This document shows, one piece after another, positions 19,322-33,751 of a stretch of DNA of 64,000 nucleotides. Made by a program: the position numbers and the translations under genes. The notes under the pieces are model-generated. The model did not search any database, was not told where the DNA came from, and worked only from the letters and a program-made list of their open reading frames with translations. Position 1 is the first letter of the stretch; each line of letters starts with the position of its first letter. The DNA lies in assembly GCA_029204225.1 (NCBI GenBank), contig CM055094.1, positions 20,073,489 to 20,137,488 on the forward strand. The letters run 5' to 3'. The stretch comes from Diphasiastrum complanatum. Its lineage: Eukaryota; Streptophyta; Lycopodiopsida; Lycopodiales; Lycopodiaceae.

Positions 19322-19559
19322 AAACCCACGCATCTGCCCTATGCAATGAGGTGGAATATCGCTTCATTGGGGGCCCTCCATATTGCATACGAGGACTTCC
19401 AGACAAAATTATTTGAGGATTCGATGTTGTGTTCCATTCATGGCAAGAGGGTGACACTGATGCCCAAGGACATGCTTCTTGTCATGAGGTTTCGAAACAC
19501 CTATGACAGCGGTATGCCACATGGCAAATCATGCAGGCTTGAGGGTTGCCATGTGGCAA

Positions 19560-19579
<20 letters not shown>
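19322..19579 (+). pseudogene. Histone H3-like C-terminal half
   Basis: Starts inside the histone fold at the codons for HLPYA (a 'acgcatctgccctatgca' stretch) and, from the Met at 19346, encodes [20 protein letters not shown] then [20 protein letters not shown]. It ends in the same minisatellite-derived tail as the complete copy (…[11 protein letters not shown]). The N-terminal tail and first helices are missing, as is any promoter. It differs from 54290-54532 at a few positions (for example S-L-G for A-L-E). Confidence 0.75.
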
Positions 19580-20661
<1,082 letters not shown>

Positions 20662-20708
20662 GGAGTCACACATGAACTACCTCCCTGTGGTATGGCCTAG
20701 CATCAACG

Positions 20709-20918
20709 TTGAAAAAAATATCTGATGGAGATAAGAAGGGTCCCAAGCAAATTTCAAATGAGAATCTTGCAGAGAAAGTATTGAAACCACAGTTGGCGAG
20801 GGATCCCAAAGAATCGAACTTGAGTGTACAAGCCCAACAAAAGCGCATACACCAACTCACCACACATGGGAAGATTGTTAAATTTGAATTTGAAGAAAAA
20901 TCATTGAAATGTTTGTAG
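20709..20918 (+). CDS. Conserved 69-residue ORF, copy 2
   Basis: MKKISDGDKKGPKQISNENL … KSLKCL-TAG, same as 3723-3932 with three residue changes. A decayed inverted piece of its 3' end lies at about 22305-22405. Unknown function, doubtful gene. Confidence 0.25.
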   Translation: MKKISDGDKKGPKQISNENLAEKVLKPQLARDPKESNLSVQAQQKRIHQLTTHGKIVKFEFEEKSLKCL

Positions 20919-20929
20919 ATCGATGTTTA

Positions 20930-21380
20930 ACAAAATCATATATATTATAATCTTCACACGTGTGGAATGAAGATCTGCAAGAAAATCAACATTCTACACA
21001 TAGAAAACCAAGATAGAGAAAATCACATGAGATGGACATAAGAGATGAATTCTCCACAAAGAAAGAAACTTTGATGATTATTTCTCCACTTAGGTACAAC
21101 TATTTATAGCTTCCAAAATGTCATTTGGCCACTTGACCTAATTTGGAAACTTCTAGATACTCTATCAAAAACCTAGAAAATCTAGTCTAGATGCAATGTA
21201 CCAAAATTAGCCAATTAGAATGGGTCCAAACTCGACCTCATCCACTGATCTACTTGCCAGAGGTAGTTAAACCACTATTTAGGCCCTTATTAACAAATAT
21301 GAAACTAACTCGAAGTTGAGATTCATTTTGGCCTCCAAAATTGCCAAATGAAAAACCAAACTAGTTGACAATTTTTCACA
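20930..21380 (-). mobile_element. Copia-type solo LTR relic
   Basis: On the minus strand it starts TGTGAAAAATTGTCAACTAG at 21380 and carries TATAAATA (plus 21101-21108). Its first bases resemble the ends of the intact LTR at 38990-39644 (TGTGAAAATTGTCAAC), so it is probably a related family. The 3' end of the LTR (near 20930) and target duplications are not clear. Confidence 0.45.
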
Positions 21381-21672
21381 CCATGTCCTCTAGACATCTC
21401 CATTGATGGATACAATTTATAAGTTTTTGAAAGCAATGTACCAAAATTTAGCCAATTAGAATGGGTCCAAACTCGACCTCATCCACTTATCTACTTGTCA
21501 GAGGTAGTTAAACCACTATTTAGGCCCTTATTAACAAATGTGAAACTAACTCGAAGTTGAGATTCATTTTGGCCTCCAAAATTGCCAAATAAAAAACCAA
21601 ACTAGTTGACAATTTTTCACACCATGTCCTCTAGACATCTCCATTGATGAATACAATTTATAAGTTTTTGAA
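21193..21672. repeat. Tandem duplication, 240-bp unit x2
   Basis: gcaatgtaccaaaatt starts at 21193 and again at 21433, and the third start (gcaattcc) at 21673 ends the array. The unit contains the LTR start plus about 50 bp outside it. The same two-unit array with the same 240-bp period begins at 55243, where the second unit is cut at 55578. Confidence 0.8.
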
Positions 21673-22548
21673 AGCAATTCCGACTGCAATCAGGGTCATG
21701 TTTTAGCTCAATGATCTATCTTTCACATTACAAAAGTTTTTAAAATACATCGTTCTAGGATTCGGGAATGGATTTTGGAATGAATTATATTTCATTGAAG
21801 TTTGAACGAGCTTGGAAATTTGAAGATTGAATGAAGCTGTAATCTAGGATTTTCAAAACTCAAAGTTGTTCATGCAAATTAAGTCATTTTTGTTAATATA
21901 TTAAAATGTTGTAATCTAGGGTTTCCAAAAACAAATTGAAAATTTGTTAAAAAAAATGCTTATTCCTTGTTACACGACTAAATAACATATAGTTAAAAAG
22001 CATATAATGAATCTATGCTATGTTCCAAACATATGCAAGTTACATTGCATTCATTCACACTTCACAAATCATTGGAATTCGAATTTGAACGAAATCATTG
22101 AAATTAGTAGATCAATGTTTAAATGAAGCGATAAATATTATAATCTTCCCATTTAATTCAATTATATTTATATATTATTGGTGCAGTAATAGGATAAAAA
22201 CTTGCTATTATTATTTTCTTTGTTTCTATTGATTCAAGCAAGCACAACTCGTCTAGATGATGACCACAATGCCTCTAAGGAGAAATAGTTTTTAATTTTT
22301 TTTTAATTTTGATTTTTTTTCAAATTCAAATTTTATGATCTTCCCATGTGTGGTGAGTTGGTGTCTGCACTTGAGTTGGGCTTGTACACTCAAGTTCGAT
22401 TCTTTGCAATCCCCCCAAATTAATATAACCAGTAACATTATTTTGAAAGCATGTACTATGAGCTAAAAACAACACTTGGAGAGTAAAGAGTTAGGAATAT
22501 GTCAAACACTTTTACACCTAGTATTTGGCAAGATCGGATTCTTTGCGA

Positions 22549-22586
<38 letters not shown>

Positions 22587-23033
22587 TCTTAATATAACTT
22601 CTCAAAGCATCTAGTATGAGCTACAAACAACACTTGGTAGGTCTTAAGACTTGGAGAGTAAAGAGTCATGCATTTGTCAAATACTTTTACACCTAGCATT
22701 TGGCAAGTTAGACACAATGGTAGTAATTATAAGAATGAGTTAGACAAGCTTGTGAAGCCATCTAGAGGTGATTTGTTGTTTAGTTGCCTAGCTACATATC
22801 AAGCTACCCCAAGTTACCAAACACTTTACTATTATTTTGAGTGACAACCATGAAGATATCATGATTTGAAATGACATCAATATATTAAGCTACTCCCAAG
22901 TTGACCCTTTCCCAGGAAGCTTCTCTCTTGAAACTATAGCAAAAAGCTCTTATTCAAAGGAACAATCAAGGGTCGAGTACTTACCATACGAGATGAAGGC
23001 CAACAAGTAGGGCATGGAAAGAAGATGTACGGT
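21673..23033. other. AT-rich spacer with C33 tract
   Basis: No credible ORF. Holds a decayed inverted piece of the 69-codon ORF (about 22305-22405), a run of 33 C at 22551-22583, and a local duplication in which aacaacacttgg…gagtaaagagt appears at about 22468 and 22628. Sequence at 22700-22900 is a diverged homologue of the element boundary at 9420-9620, and is matched closely by 59040-59172 reversed. Confidence 0.5.
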
Positions 23034-23246
23034 TTACTTTGCTATGTGCTTGGAGGTATGCTGAGCATGCATGGAATTTGAAGAACATGTGTTTTCCAAA
23101 AATATTAGTAGTCTCACAAAAAGGCTTGGAGTAACATTAGAATTTGGAAGTGGTGCACCTACTTTGGATGGACAATCACTAACAAACAATTTCTGTCTAG
23201 TCCTTTTGCCGTAATATGTTCCCTCTTGTCGATATGATATTTTCAT
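23034..23246 (-). CDS. Small ORF downstream of the duplicated-module gene
   Basis: 70 codons, MKISYRQEGTYYGKRTRQKL … HIAK. The copy at 58710-58922 is open with the same length and about six changes. It lies about 330 bp beyond the stop of the duplicated-module gene on the same strand in both copies, so it could be a 3' exon or a separate short gene. No family recognised. Confidence 0.3.
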   Translation of the reverse strand: MKISYRQEGTYYGKRTRQKLFVSDCPSKVGAPLPNSNVTPSLFVRLLIFLENTCSSNSMHAQHTSKHIAK

Positions 23247-23578
23247 TGTGTGTCTAAATATTTTTTGAACAGAATATGTGTAACCAAATTATTGTTGATT
23301 TTGATTTAATGAGCATTCAATCTTCATTTAATACATTAAATCAAATATAAACGATGGGAACATATATATATACACAACGAGAAGAAGGATCATAGATTAT
23401 GAACTAAAGTGGACATTTCGAAAGTAGTGGAGAGATAGATTAGCAGTTGAGTGCCATATACATTGGCCCTAGATGACTATAATGGTCAATCTTAAAAGCT
23501 CCAATCAACAAATGTTGATGTTTTCAATGTACTCAATTCAAAAAATTGCGCCTAAAGGATTTTCTTCATAACATTTGT

Positions 23579-25477
<1,899 letters not shown>

Positions 25478-26725
25478 CTATACTATACACCCCCCGTCCC
25501 TTACAACAACCCCCCCCCCCCCCCCCCCCCCCCTTTACAACAATCAAATTTTACTTGTCCAAGAATAGGAGAAAGATAAGCATGAGAAAAGGTCACAATT
25601 GTATCACATTTTAGTTGCCCAAGACAAAGGTAGTGCATGAGAAATTAAGGCAACAGGAAAGACACATTCAAAGGTTTGTTTGAAGGGAGCTTTTCATGTC
25701 GCATAAGCACGAAATGATGTGACAAAATAAAAGGTGAAAGTAGATTAATATTGATGTGTGATGTCCCTTTGTGTGAATATTTTCTGGATCCAAACATCTA
25801 GTGTGTGGCTGTTAGGCTAGAGATAGCATGATATATTATTCTCAACATCCATTGGAGTGAGCTTCCGATCTACTTGAACACAAAACTTACAAGACTATTT
25901 GCTTCATGATGTAAATCTGAATCCAACTTATCAACCATTACAGAAAATTTGAGCACAAAATGGGCCTTTCAAAAACAAAACTTTTATTTTTTTTCTCAAA
26001 AGTTTCTTCCACATGGTCCAATCAAAACACTCAAATTTGAAATCTACGTAACGTAGCTCCTTCAAATTGATTTGCTTTTCTTTTTAAAAGAACAGTAATT
26101 TTGCGTCGGGGCAGCCCGTAAATAAGCCATTTTTGTAGTATAGTATGCAACTCGGTAAAAAAATAGTGTAACTTTTGAACGGCAACTCAAATAGAGACGA
26201 TTACGGTGCCATTAGAAAGCCCTCGACGAGAGCTTTTTCAACGACACCCAACATGACCCAGTTCCGAGCTACGGTGAAGAGGTCATGGCCAGTAAGGGAG
26301 TAGCATTATGGTGCATTTAAGAGTAAAGGATCAAGCAAATACTTATAAAACTGGTATATGACAAGTTAGACACAACGATAAATTCATGAGAATAAGTTAG
26401 TGAAGCTCAAAAAGTTATTTGGAGTGAGTTCTTGCCGAGTCCCAATTTGTTACCTTGCTATTTGTGAACTTGCCCCAAGATAAGGTGAAAAAAACCTTTT
26501 AATATTACGAATGACAACCACGAAGCTATCATAGTTTCAATCAACATCGATATAATTAAACAACAAAAATCATCACATACATGGGAACATTACAAAAAGT
26601 CACAATATCATGCTTTACTGCCATGCTGCCATGCATGCTTTTTAGGAAATGAAAACAAACTCTGATGGGAGAAGATTTGATGCTGGCACTTCCTTCTTCA
26701 GGCATGGAAATGAAATTCAGAAGCC
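25478..26725. other. Shared non-coding flank, copy 2
   Basis: Near-copy of 8585-10090 without the local duplication. Contains a C24 run at 25510-25533 and the boundary sequence near 26460-26600. No credible ORF. Confidence 0.6.
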
Positions 26726-27289
26726 TTGAAAAGCTATAACTTCAAAGGATCGATTCTCCATCTTTTAGTGGCGATCTATCATTCACTACGACAGTGCTTG
26801 ATTACTCCTTCGCATCCTTGGACACCATCTACATACATCCACCATGGATCCGGAGCGCCATCATCATCCATTTTCAAAAACCCTAAGCTGCCGAGATCTG
26901 CTACATTACACAAAAATCATCACATCTAGCAGAGCCAAATGCTGAGGGGTAGTGCTCCTGAAGCTTGTCAAAACCCCACATTCAACATTGATTTGGGTTG
27001 AAAGCTTGCTACTAGTATGTTACTACGAAGAAACATCATCGTTTCCACATCCTATCAGAACGACATTGCTCCAAATTTTTCCACAAATTTCTAGTCTCCA
27101 TACACTGCCGAGCAATAGTCTACATACACTGATCATAAAGCCGAGCCCCCATACTCTGCATACAAAGTTGACCGAGACGAGTCCATCAAAAGTCGACCGA
27201 TCCGAAGCCCTCCACAGTCGACCGAGCCGAGACTCCACATGTCTGTTACCAGAGCCGAACCTTCAACAGAGTCCTCAGCCGAGTCCAGA
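26726..27289 (+). other. Element leader, copy 5
   Basis: Leader as at 149-736, with one or two of the 36-bp phrases deleted (27135-27165). Leads directly into the best part A. Confidence 0.5.
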
Positions 27290-28020
27290 ACATATCTGCC
27301 ACAACATCTTCCAATTTTGATGACCCAACTCTAGACAGAATTGACATCACCATGGAAAGCCTCGATATCTATGAGATGAACACTTGGTACCAGGAGGCAC
27401 ACTAGTTCCTGAGCCACATAGAGTTCCAACTTTGTCTTTTGATCAGTGGCTATTAGAGCCCATTTTGATTGCATATTGCTTATAACCCCACCGGCAGATT
27501 TTCCAGTTCATGTTACCTCCTAACCGAAATTTTGTTTATATTATCCCTATTTCTGGAGCTGACCTCAATACATTTGGCTTCCCTAGGGGACCGAACACAG
27601 TTAGTAGGAGCCTCAAAAAAATTGAATCCATAGCATACTTCAAATACAGACCCCTCAGCGGACAAATGGAAAAAAAAGATGGTTACCGTATTGAGGTCAT
27701 AAATGATAAGCCCTTAGCTGCTCCATGTGCCTATCTAGCGAAATATACACAATGCTATAGGTCCAAGATCACGCCTATCCCCATGAAACTATTCCACATG
27801 ATCGTTGATTCTAGACTACACAATGAGAACCTTTATGACTGGGCCCAGTTTGCTTCCAACTGCCTCCATGACTATATCAAGAACAAGCAAACCTCCACAT
27901 TATTAGGCTATCTTCTGATAGATGTCACTTTGCAGCAGTTGAGCCACCGACCTCGAGTTCGAGACCAGTTGATAGTAGCAGATAAAAGCTTGGGAGACTC
28001 CCTCCGAACCAGCGATCCAC
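27290..28020 (+). pseudogene. Part A, best preserved N-terminal portion
   Basis: ORF 27510-28034 (174 codons) is the longest uninterrupted A reading frame: MLPPNRNFVYIIPISGADLN, RIEVINDKPLAAPCAYLAKY, then CAA (Gln) where five copies have TAG, then [28 protein letters not shown] and LLGYLLIDVTLQQLSHR. It shows the original frame through the region that is shifted in the other copies. It ends by fusion to a copia gag piece at about 28015 (gaaccagcgatccac). No family recognised; predicted soluble. Confidence 0.5.
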
Positions 28021-28165
28021 TATTCTCACCTTGAGTGTGAGGCTTCTGAGGGCCATGGATTTGTCTTTGATGGACAGGCCGTTGGTCTTTCTACGCATTT
28101 CTAACTGAAGAACATGACCGATCACCTTTTGAAGAGTGAGGCCGGGTTGTGTGGAGATCATCACC
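28021..28165 (-). pseudogene. Copia gag piece fused to part A (inverted copy)
   Basis: Same piece as 4896-5090 in the opposite orientation (LTLQKVIGHVLQLEMRRKTN…). The fusion point to part A is identical to that at 5090. Confidence 0.5.
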
Positions 28166-29348
28166 TCTTTAGCAATGATCTTGCCATCCTTCTTGATGTT
28201 ACATGTATTTGTGGCGAACTCCACAATCAAACCATTGTCAAGCAATGCCTACACTAAGCAAGTTCTTAGTGATACTGAAAATGTAAAGCACTCCATCAAT
28301 CTTGATCTTCCTTGATGATCCCAAGCATAAAGGTATGGATCCTATTCCTTCTATCTTATAAGCATAATTATTTGCTGTAAAAATTTACGTGATAGGTCCT
28401 TCATAGGTAGATAAGGTTGAAAAATACTCCCTCTTACTTGTCATGTGGGAGGTAGCCCCACTATCTATCTACCAAGGGTCTTCACCTCTTATGCTTGAAG
28501 ATGAGAAACTTGACATCATGAAGAAATCTTCATGAGAGCTCTCCTCTTCCTCTTGACCAAGGTTTTCTTGACTTTGAGTTTGCTTCTTCTTGAAGCACTC
28601 CGAGTCATAGTGCCCCATCTTGCCACAAAAGTAGCATTTGATCTTCGAATTATCCTTCTTTGGCTTGCTCGAGCTTTGACTTGGTTCTTCTTGAATGCAA
28701 CACCTTTGCCTTTGTATTTTCTCTTGATCTTGATGAAAAGAGCCTTGTCATCTCCATCATTGAGGGAGAGCTTCTCCATCCTTGACTTGATGTGAGTTCT
28801 CCTACTCTCCTCGACCATCAGGAATCCTTGGAGATCTTCAAGTGAAGGCAACTTGCCCATGACTGCATAGCCTTGCACCAAGTTAGCAAAATCCATACTT
28901 AAACCATTCAAGATTTGTTGAACAAGTTCACTTTCCTTAATGGAATCTCCTATGTAAGCAAGCTCTTTGTTTAAGTCCTTGACTCTCAGCACATATGGAT
29001 TTGATTCTTCAAGGATATCAATATTCTTGGATTCATATATCTTTTGAAGAGTTTCCCATGATTCTTGAGCCAAGATGCAAGCACCTACCTCCTTAAGAAG
29101 CTCATGAGCTACATTCATTTTATACAATGGAGAGCAACCTTGCACCTCCTTTTGTATTTTGTAGCCTCTTGAGGGTGAATAGGCTCATCCTCTTTGCCAC
29201 TCACTATATCCATTAGATCTTGTAAAATAAGGATTGATTCCATTCTTAGCTTCCAAATTGAATAATTAGAAGCATTCAATCTATCCGGTGAATCCAAAAG
29301 ATATGCATTCATTGATCTCGACTGCCTCCTCCTTGATCTCGACTTCAC
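28166..29348 (-). pseudogene. Ty1-copia gag and protease relic
   Basis: Gag starts near 29312 (MNAYLLDSPDRLNASNYSIW), shifts frame near 29130, and continues as MNVAHELLKEVG … ELVQQILNGL … DLQGFLMVEESRR down to a lysine-rich stretch. After a second shift come the zinc knuckle and EEEESSHED linker, then a decayed protease (WWxDSGA region about 28465-28450, interrupted) and NLLSVG…L. No integrase or RT. It ends at about 28166 in the part-A fusion. Order and spacing are those of copia gag-pro. Confidence 0.75.
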
Positions 29349-30276
29349 AAGGATATAGGATTCACCTAACCTGAACCAAAAGGAATCATATGCACATAAA
29401 TATGACTCTTCAAATCATTCCTACAAGATCAGTTGAATCATCATGCAATAATCAATCCAAATATCTCACAAATCGAGCAAAATTGAACACAATCTTGACT
29501 AGAATTGCATTCACTTGATGAGCACTTGTCAAAAACTTTGGGCTGACCCTAAAATTTAATTTCTAAGATCAGAATAAGTCTAAGAACTAACTATTATAGT
29601 ACCAAAGATAAGGATCTACCTTCCTTTTGATTGATTGAAAACTACGTGGTAGACCTATGTCCCTTTGTGTGAATATTTTCTGGATCCAAACATCTAGTGT
29701 GTGGCTATTAGGCTAGAGATAGCATGATATATTAATCTCAACATCAATTGGAGCGAGCTTCTGATCCACTTGAACACGAAACTTAAAAGACTATTTGCTT
29801 CATGATGTAAATGTGAATCCAACTTATCAACAATGTGATTCCCTAGTGCACAATGTATCACTATCATCACACGGCAGAATGTGATTCACTTTTGTGCATA
29901 TGTTCCATAGAGATGTGAGACACTTTACCGCAAATAGGCTTGAAAAAATTGGAAGGTAATTTGGTTGTACAAGAAGCAAGCGTTAAAGATTGTGCTCTCT
30001 TTCTCTTACCTTAAATGGCGCAAAAAAGCTACTAGAATATCGAACCAATAATACTACAAGCTACATTCAAATGTGCTAAGATAACATGAAAGTGCAGCAC
30101 AATTTGCTTATAATAGGCTACTTGCAAATGATCATAATCATGGTGAGCTGCAAACTCGATCTTTGCCATTACAAATTACCCTACACTTGGTATAAATAGC
30201 ATAATTTCCACCAAAAAGAAACTTTCAGAGGAAGTTGATTTGTAGAAAAACTAGAATTTCAACCTCATAAAACTCT
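29349..30276. other. Shared flank (also 34846-36480)
   Basis: 29349-29445 (acctaacctgaaccaaaagg…) is also at 15752, 34870 and 50022, marking a frequently used junction. The rest matches 34920-35500 and 36180-36480. No credible ORF. Confidence 0.55.
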
Positions 30277-30459
30277 TTAAGAATCTAGGTCCTTAATATT
30301 CTCATTTGGTGTAACTATGTATGCAAGCAAATGTTGCAGAACATTACAAAAAGTCACAATATCATGCTTTACTGCCATGCTGCCATGCATGCTTTTTAGG
30401 AAATGCAAACAAACTCTGATGGGAGAAGATTTGATGCTGGCACTTCCTTCTTCAGGCAT
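30277..30459 (-). CDS. Conserved 60-residue divergent ORF, copy 1
   Basis: MPEEGSASIKSSPIRVCLHF … KDLDS-stop. Copies at 36480-36662 (-) and 62826-63008 (+) are open with the same length, and partial copies lie near 10020-10080 and 26650-26700. It always points away from the leader of the element. Four or five residue changes between copies; no frameshifts in the three complete ones. No family recognised. Confidence 0.35.
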   Translation of the reverse strand: MPEEGSASIKSSPIRVCLHFLKSMHGSMAVKHDIVTFCNVLQHLLAYIVTPNENIKDLDS

Positions 30460-30479
30460 GGAAATGGAATTCAGAAGCT

Positions 30480-31092
30480 TTGAAAAGCTATAGCTTCAAA
30501 GGATTGATTTTCCATCTTTTAGTGGCGATCTATCATTTGCTACGACCGTGCTTGATTACTCCTTCGCATCCTTGGACACCATCTATAATTACTCCTTCGC
30601 ATCCTTGGACACATCTATAATTACTCCTTCGCATCCTTGGACACCATTTACATACATCCACCATGGATCTAGAGCGCCATCATCATCCATTTTCAAAAAC
30701 CCTAAGCTGCCGAGATCTGCTACATTACACAAAAATCGTCACATCTAGAACCACACATTCAACACCGATTTGGGTTGAAAGCTCTCTACTAGTACATTAT
30801 CGCGAAGAAACATCATCGTTTCCACATCCTATCAGAGCGACATTGCTCCAAATTTTTCCACAAATTTCTAGTCTCCATACACTGCCGAGCAATACTCTAC
30901 ATACACTGCTCATAGAGCCGAGCCCCCATCCTCTGCAATCACCGTGGACCGAGCCGAGAGTCCATACTATGCATTCACTGTGGACCAAGCTGAGCGTCCA
31001 TACTCTGCATACAAAGTTGACTGAGCCGAGTCCATTAAAAATTGACCGATCCGAAGCCCTCCACAGTCGATTGAGCCGAGACTCCACTTGTA
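30480..31092 (+). other. Element leader, copy 6, with 33-bp triplication
   Basis: Leader as at 149-736. At 30555-30650 the phrase attactccttcgcatccttg occurs three times (offsets 33 and 32 bp); other copies have it once. Part A is absent: the leader ends at 'gactccacttgt' (31091) and joins a gypsy protease fragment. Confidence 0.55.
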
Positions 31093-32620
31093 AATAGATT
31101 TTCAAAACCTTACTATGGTATTTAAAGATAAGTTTGACCAGATAGTCTCTATTTATGGGGAGACTAATGTACTCCCATCATCGATGGTTTGCTAGGCGGA
31201 AGTTATGGAAAAACTACATGATATTAAGTATGAGCTTTTTCATCTTGTTTTGAAATCTCGTGTGCATTGTGATGTGAATGATGATGTGAATGTGTTAACA
31301 CCAAAAATTAGCATCAAGAACAGCTTTTAATGCAAGATTTAAAACAAGAGTTCAATGATGTTTTTCCTAAATAGCTAAGATTTTCTGAGGTACATACTTC
31401 TAATTATATTGCAGTCCGTTGTTAGAACATAATCAAATTTTTCTGAAATGAAATCTTTGAAATGTTTTAGAAAAGAGCAAGAACATAAAGATAGATTTTC
31501 AATTTCAAAATTGCAAAAAACATCAAATAGAAAGTACCATTCACTTTTGATGTTAGGTAAGTATGACCAAGCAAACACAATATTATGGAAGGACTTGTGT
31601 GTATAAGGCCAAAGATTGTAATAAAATACGAGTGTAAAAGTGTCTCACATGAATGGTCTCAAACATTCTATTACAGTAGCGTAAATGTAAAAATATCTCT
31701 GTCTTGTCCTTGCGCGTGCTGAGCTGTAGTCGATCCACCGTATTCCTAGTGAGAGTTCTTCTATGCAGATCCTCGTCATCCTACGAGCCAGTTAATCCCT
31801 GTAAAAGTTTAGTCTTTTAGCCGGTAAGTCTTCTTTTGCACCACTGCCTTGTCCTTTCTTTCTTTTATATCATGTATACTTCTTTCTTTTTCCCATATTT
31901 TGTCCAAAAACCACCGAACTAGGGTTGTTTAGGTTAAAAGAACCAGGACTTTCATTTGAGTTTTGGAAGAATTTATCTTGGACAGTGAAAAAACGTGGTC
32001 TTTTGAGGAGGCGTTCAATCTCTCTAATGTTTTCAGCATCTCCTAAGTTGGCAAGGAGTTTAGCAGAAGGGCTTACAGCAAATCAATCATGTGCTGGCAT
32101 AAAAAGAGAAAAGTAGGTGTGACTTGACAACATCTCTGGTGAGCTTGTGTAGCCAAAGAAAAAAGCCATTCATCTGATTTTGGAAGAATGCACCAGGGAA
32201 GAATTTAATAAGATTGTTCATCATGAAACACGATGACCCAAAAAAAAAAAAGAAATGACATGGAGACCCAATTTTTTTTTTGTCGCTTTTTTTTTTTAAA
32301 TTTTATAAAAAAAATACCCATATTTAAAATGCTTCAAATAAAGATATTGTAATGCTAAAAAAAATGTTGTATTTTGCAAGAAAATCAATCAACCTACTAA
32401 AATCTTGTTAATAGATTTTTGTTAATAATTGCAAATTAGCTTATATGAAATAATAATACTATTCAAAATAAAATCTTTGGACACAACCATTAGAATAACT
32501 AAAAAAAACCTTTTTGCTTATTAAGACAAAAGTTTTCAATATTTTTTTAAAAATTTTAAAAGTGTTTTAAATTACAATTCTTGTATCAAGAAAAATATTT
32601 TTTAAATTATGACAAAATTT
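31093..32620 (+). mobile_element. Ty3-gypsy relic, copy 2
   Basis: Protease 3' fragment (31093-31330, more decayed than at 48540), then the shared 3' region with the TATA-like gtgtataagg near 31599 and a 65-codon ORF at 31925-32116. Same order as 14216-15769 and 48540-50030. Confidence 0.5.
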
Positions 32621-33069
32621 TAATCAGTATTTAAATCTTTACTTATATCTAAACATTAAATGATTGCAAATGAAATTATTTCTAAAAACTTCTTATAAAA
32701 ACACAACAAAAAATTAAAATATTAAAAACTTGACAGTTCGTTGCAATTTTTGTTTTGCTAATATTTAAATCATTTAAAAACTGCTAAATCTATATTTTTT
32801 ATACAAACAAATTTAAAAACATTAAATTAATCAAAAAGATTTCAATACACAATATTTCAAGAAATATAAACGCAATTGTTTTCTAAAATAAAAGAGAATT
32901 TATTACTCCCAAAAATCATCAAGATCATTTACATTTTTTGTTTTTTTGAAGGACCCATTGCAGTGTCAATTGGCACCTCTTCCTCCTTGACAATTGTAAC
33001 CACATTTATCCTGAACTAGGACATCAGCAAACTCCCCTTTATCACCCACTTTTCCACTAGTAGGAGGTT
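32621..33069. other. AT-rich unclassified sequence
   Basis: Very AT-rich to about 32900, then ordinary composition. No ORF, no clear repeat match within the window. Confidence 0.4.
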
Positions 33070-33751
33070 GGGGTTCTTTTTGAAAAAATACAGCAAAATA
33101 AACCCATTTGATTCTAGAAATGATGGAGAAAGCACCTACTTAAAATCCAAACAAGATCTAAGCTAGATTACTAATCAATGCATGGATTCCTAGTTTATCT
33201 TGGCTTGAACTCCATGAATTACTCCAAGACTCTTCACACATGTGGATGTACGGCTTGCTGCTGCCTGCGTACTGTACCTGCAACTTCAATCTCATTCAAT
33301 GGTCATAAAAAATCATAAGCCAATAGCATTCATCAGTCAAATCATAGACTCAAACTAGTCAAGAAGGAAAATCTCAATTTTGCTCATAATTGGATGGAAA
33401 TCCCATCACATATTTATACATGTAGAGCTCGAATTTGAGCATATTACGACTTCTATGTAGTCATCACAACCTAACCCTAACATCCAACCTAAAGATCCAG
33501 TTGATCCACCCTATTTAGGGTCGATACCTCGAGATCCAAAAACAATGCGAAACCTGCTATTTCAAGCTCCTACTTTTTTTCTACCCTATCTATGCACTCT
33601 TTGGACACATTCCAAAGGTACCATTCCAAAGCTAGGTTAATAATTTGACTTAGAATAAGGTATCCTATGCTTTTGGCATGTGTGACATCCCACATCATGG
33701 CCTCAAAGTCATTTACAAGTGGAATTTATGCAAACTAGCTTGTGTAAATTT
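33070..33751 (-). mobile_element. Probable 3' LTR of a deleted copia element
   Basis: On the minus strand the RNase H stop region is followed by a purine tract (GAGGAGTG) and then TGTTAAATTTACACAAGC at 33751. Within it is TATAAATATG (plus 33411-33418) as a TATA box. The far end is set near 33070 (tttttgaaaaaatacag), only by resemblance to the LTR end at 38990. The opposite LTR and target duplication were not found. Confidence 0.4.

Noticed and set aside
20930-21672. Centromeric satellite
   Set aside because: Only two 240-bp units, containing an LTR start; no long 150-180 bp array anywhere in the window.
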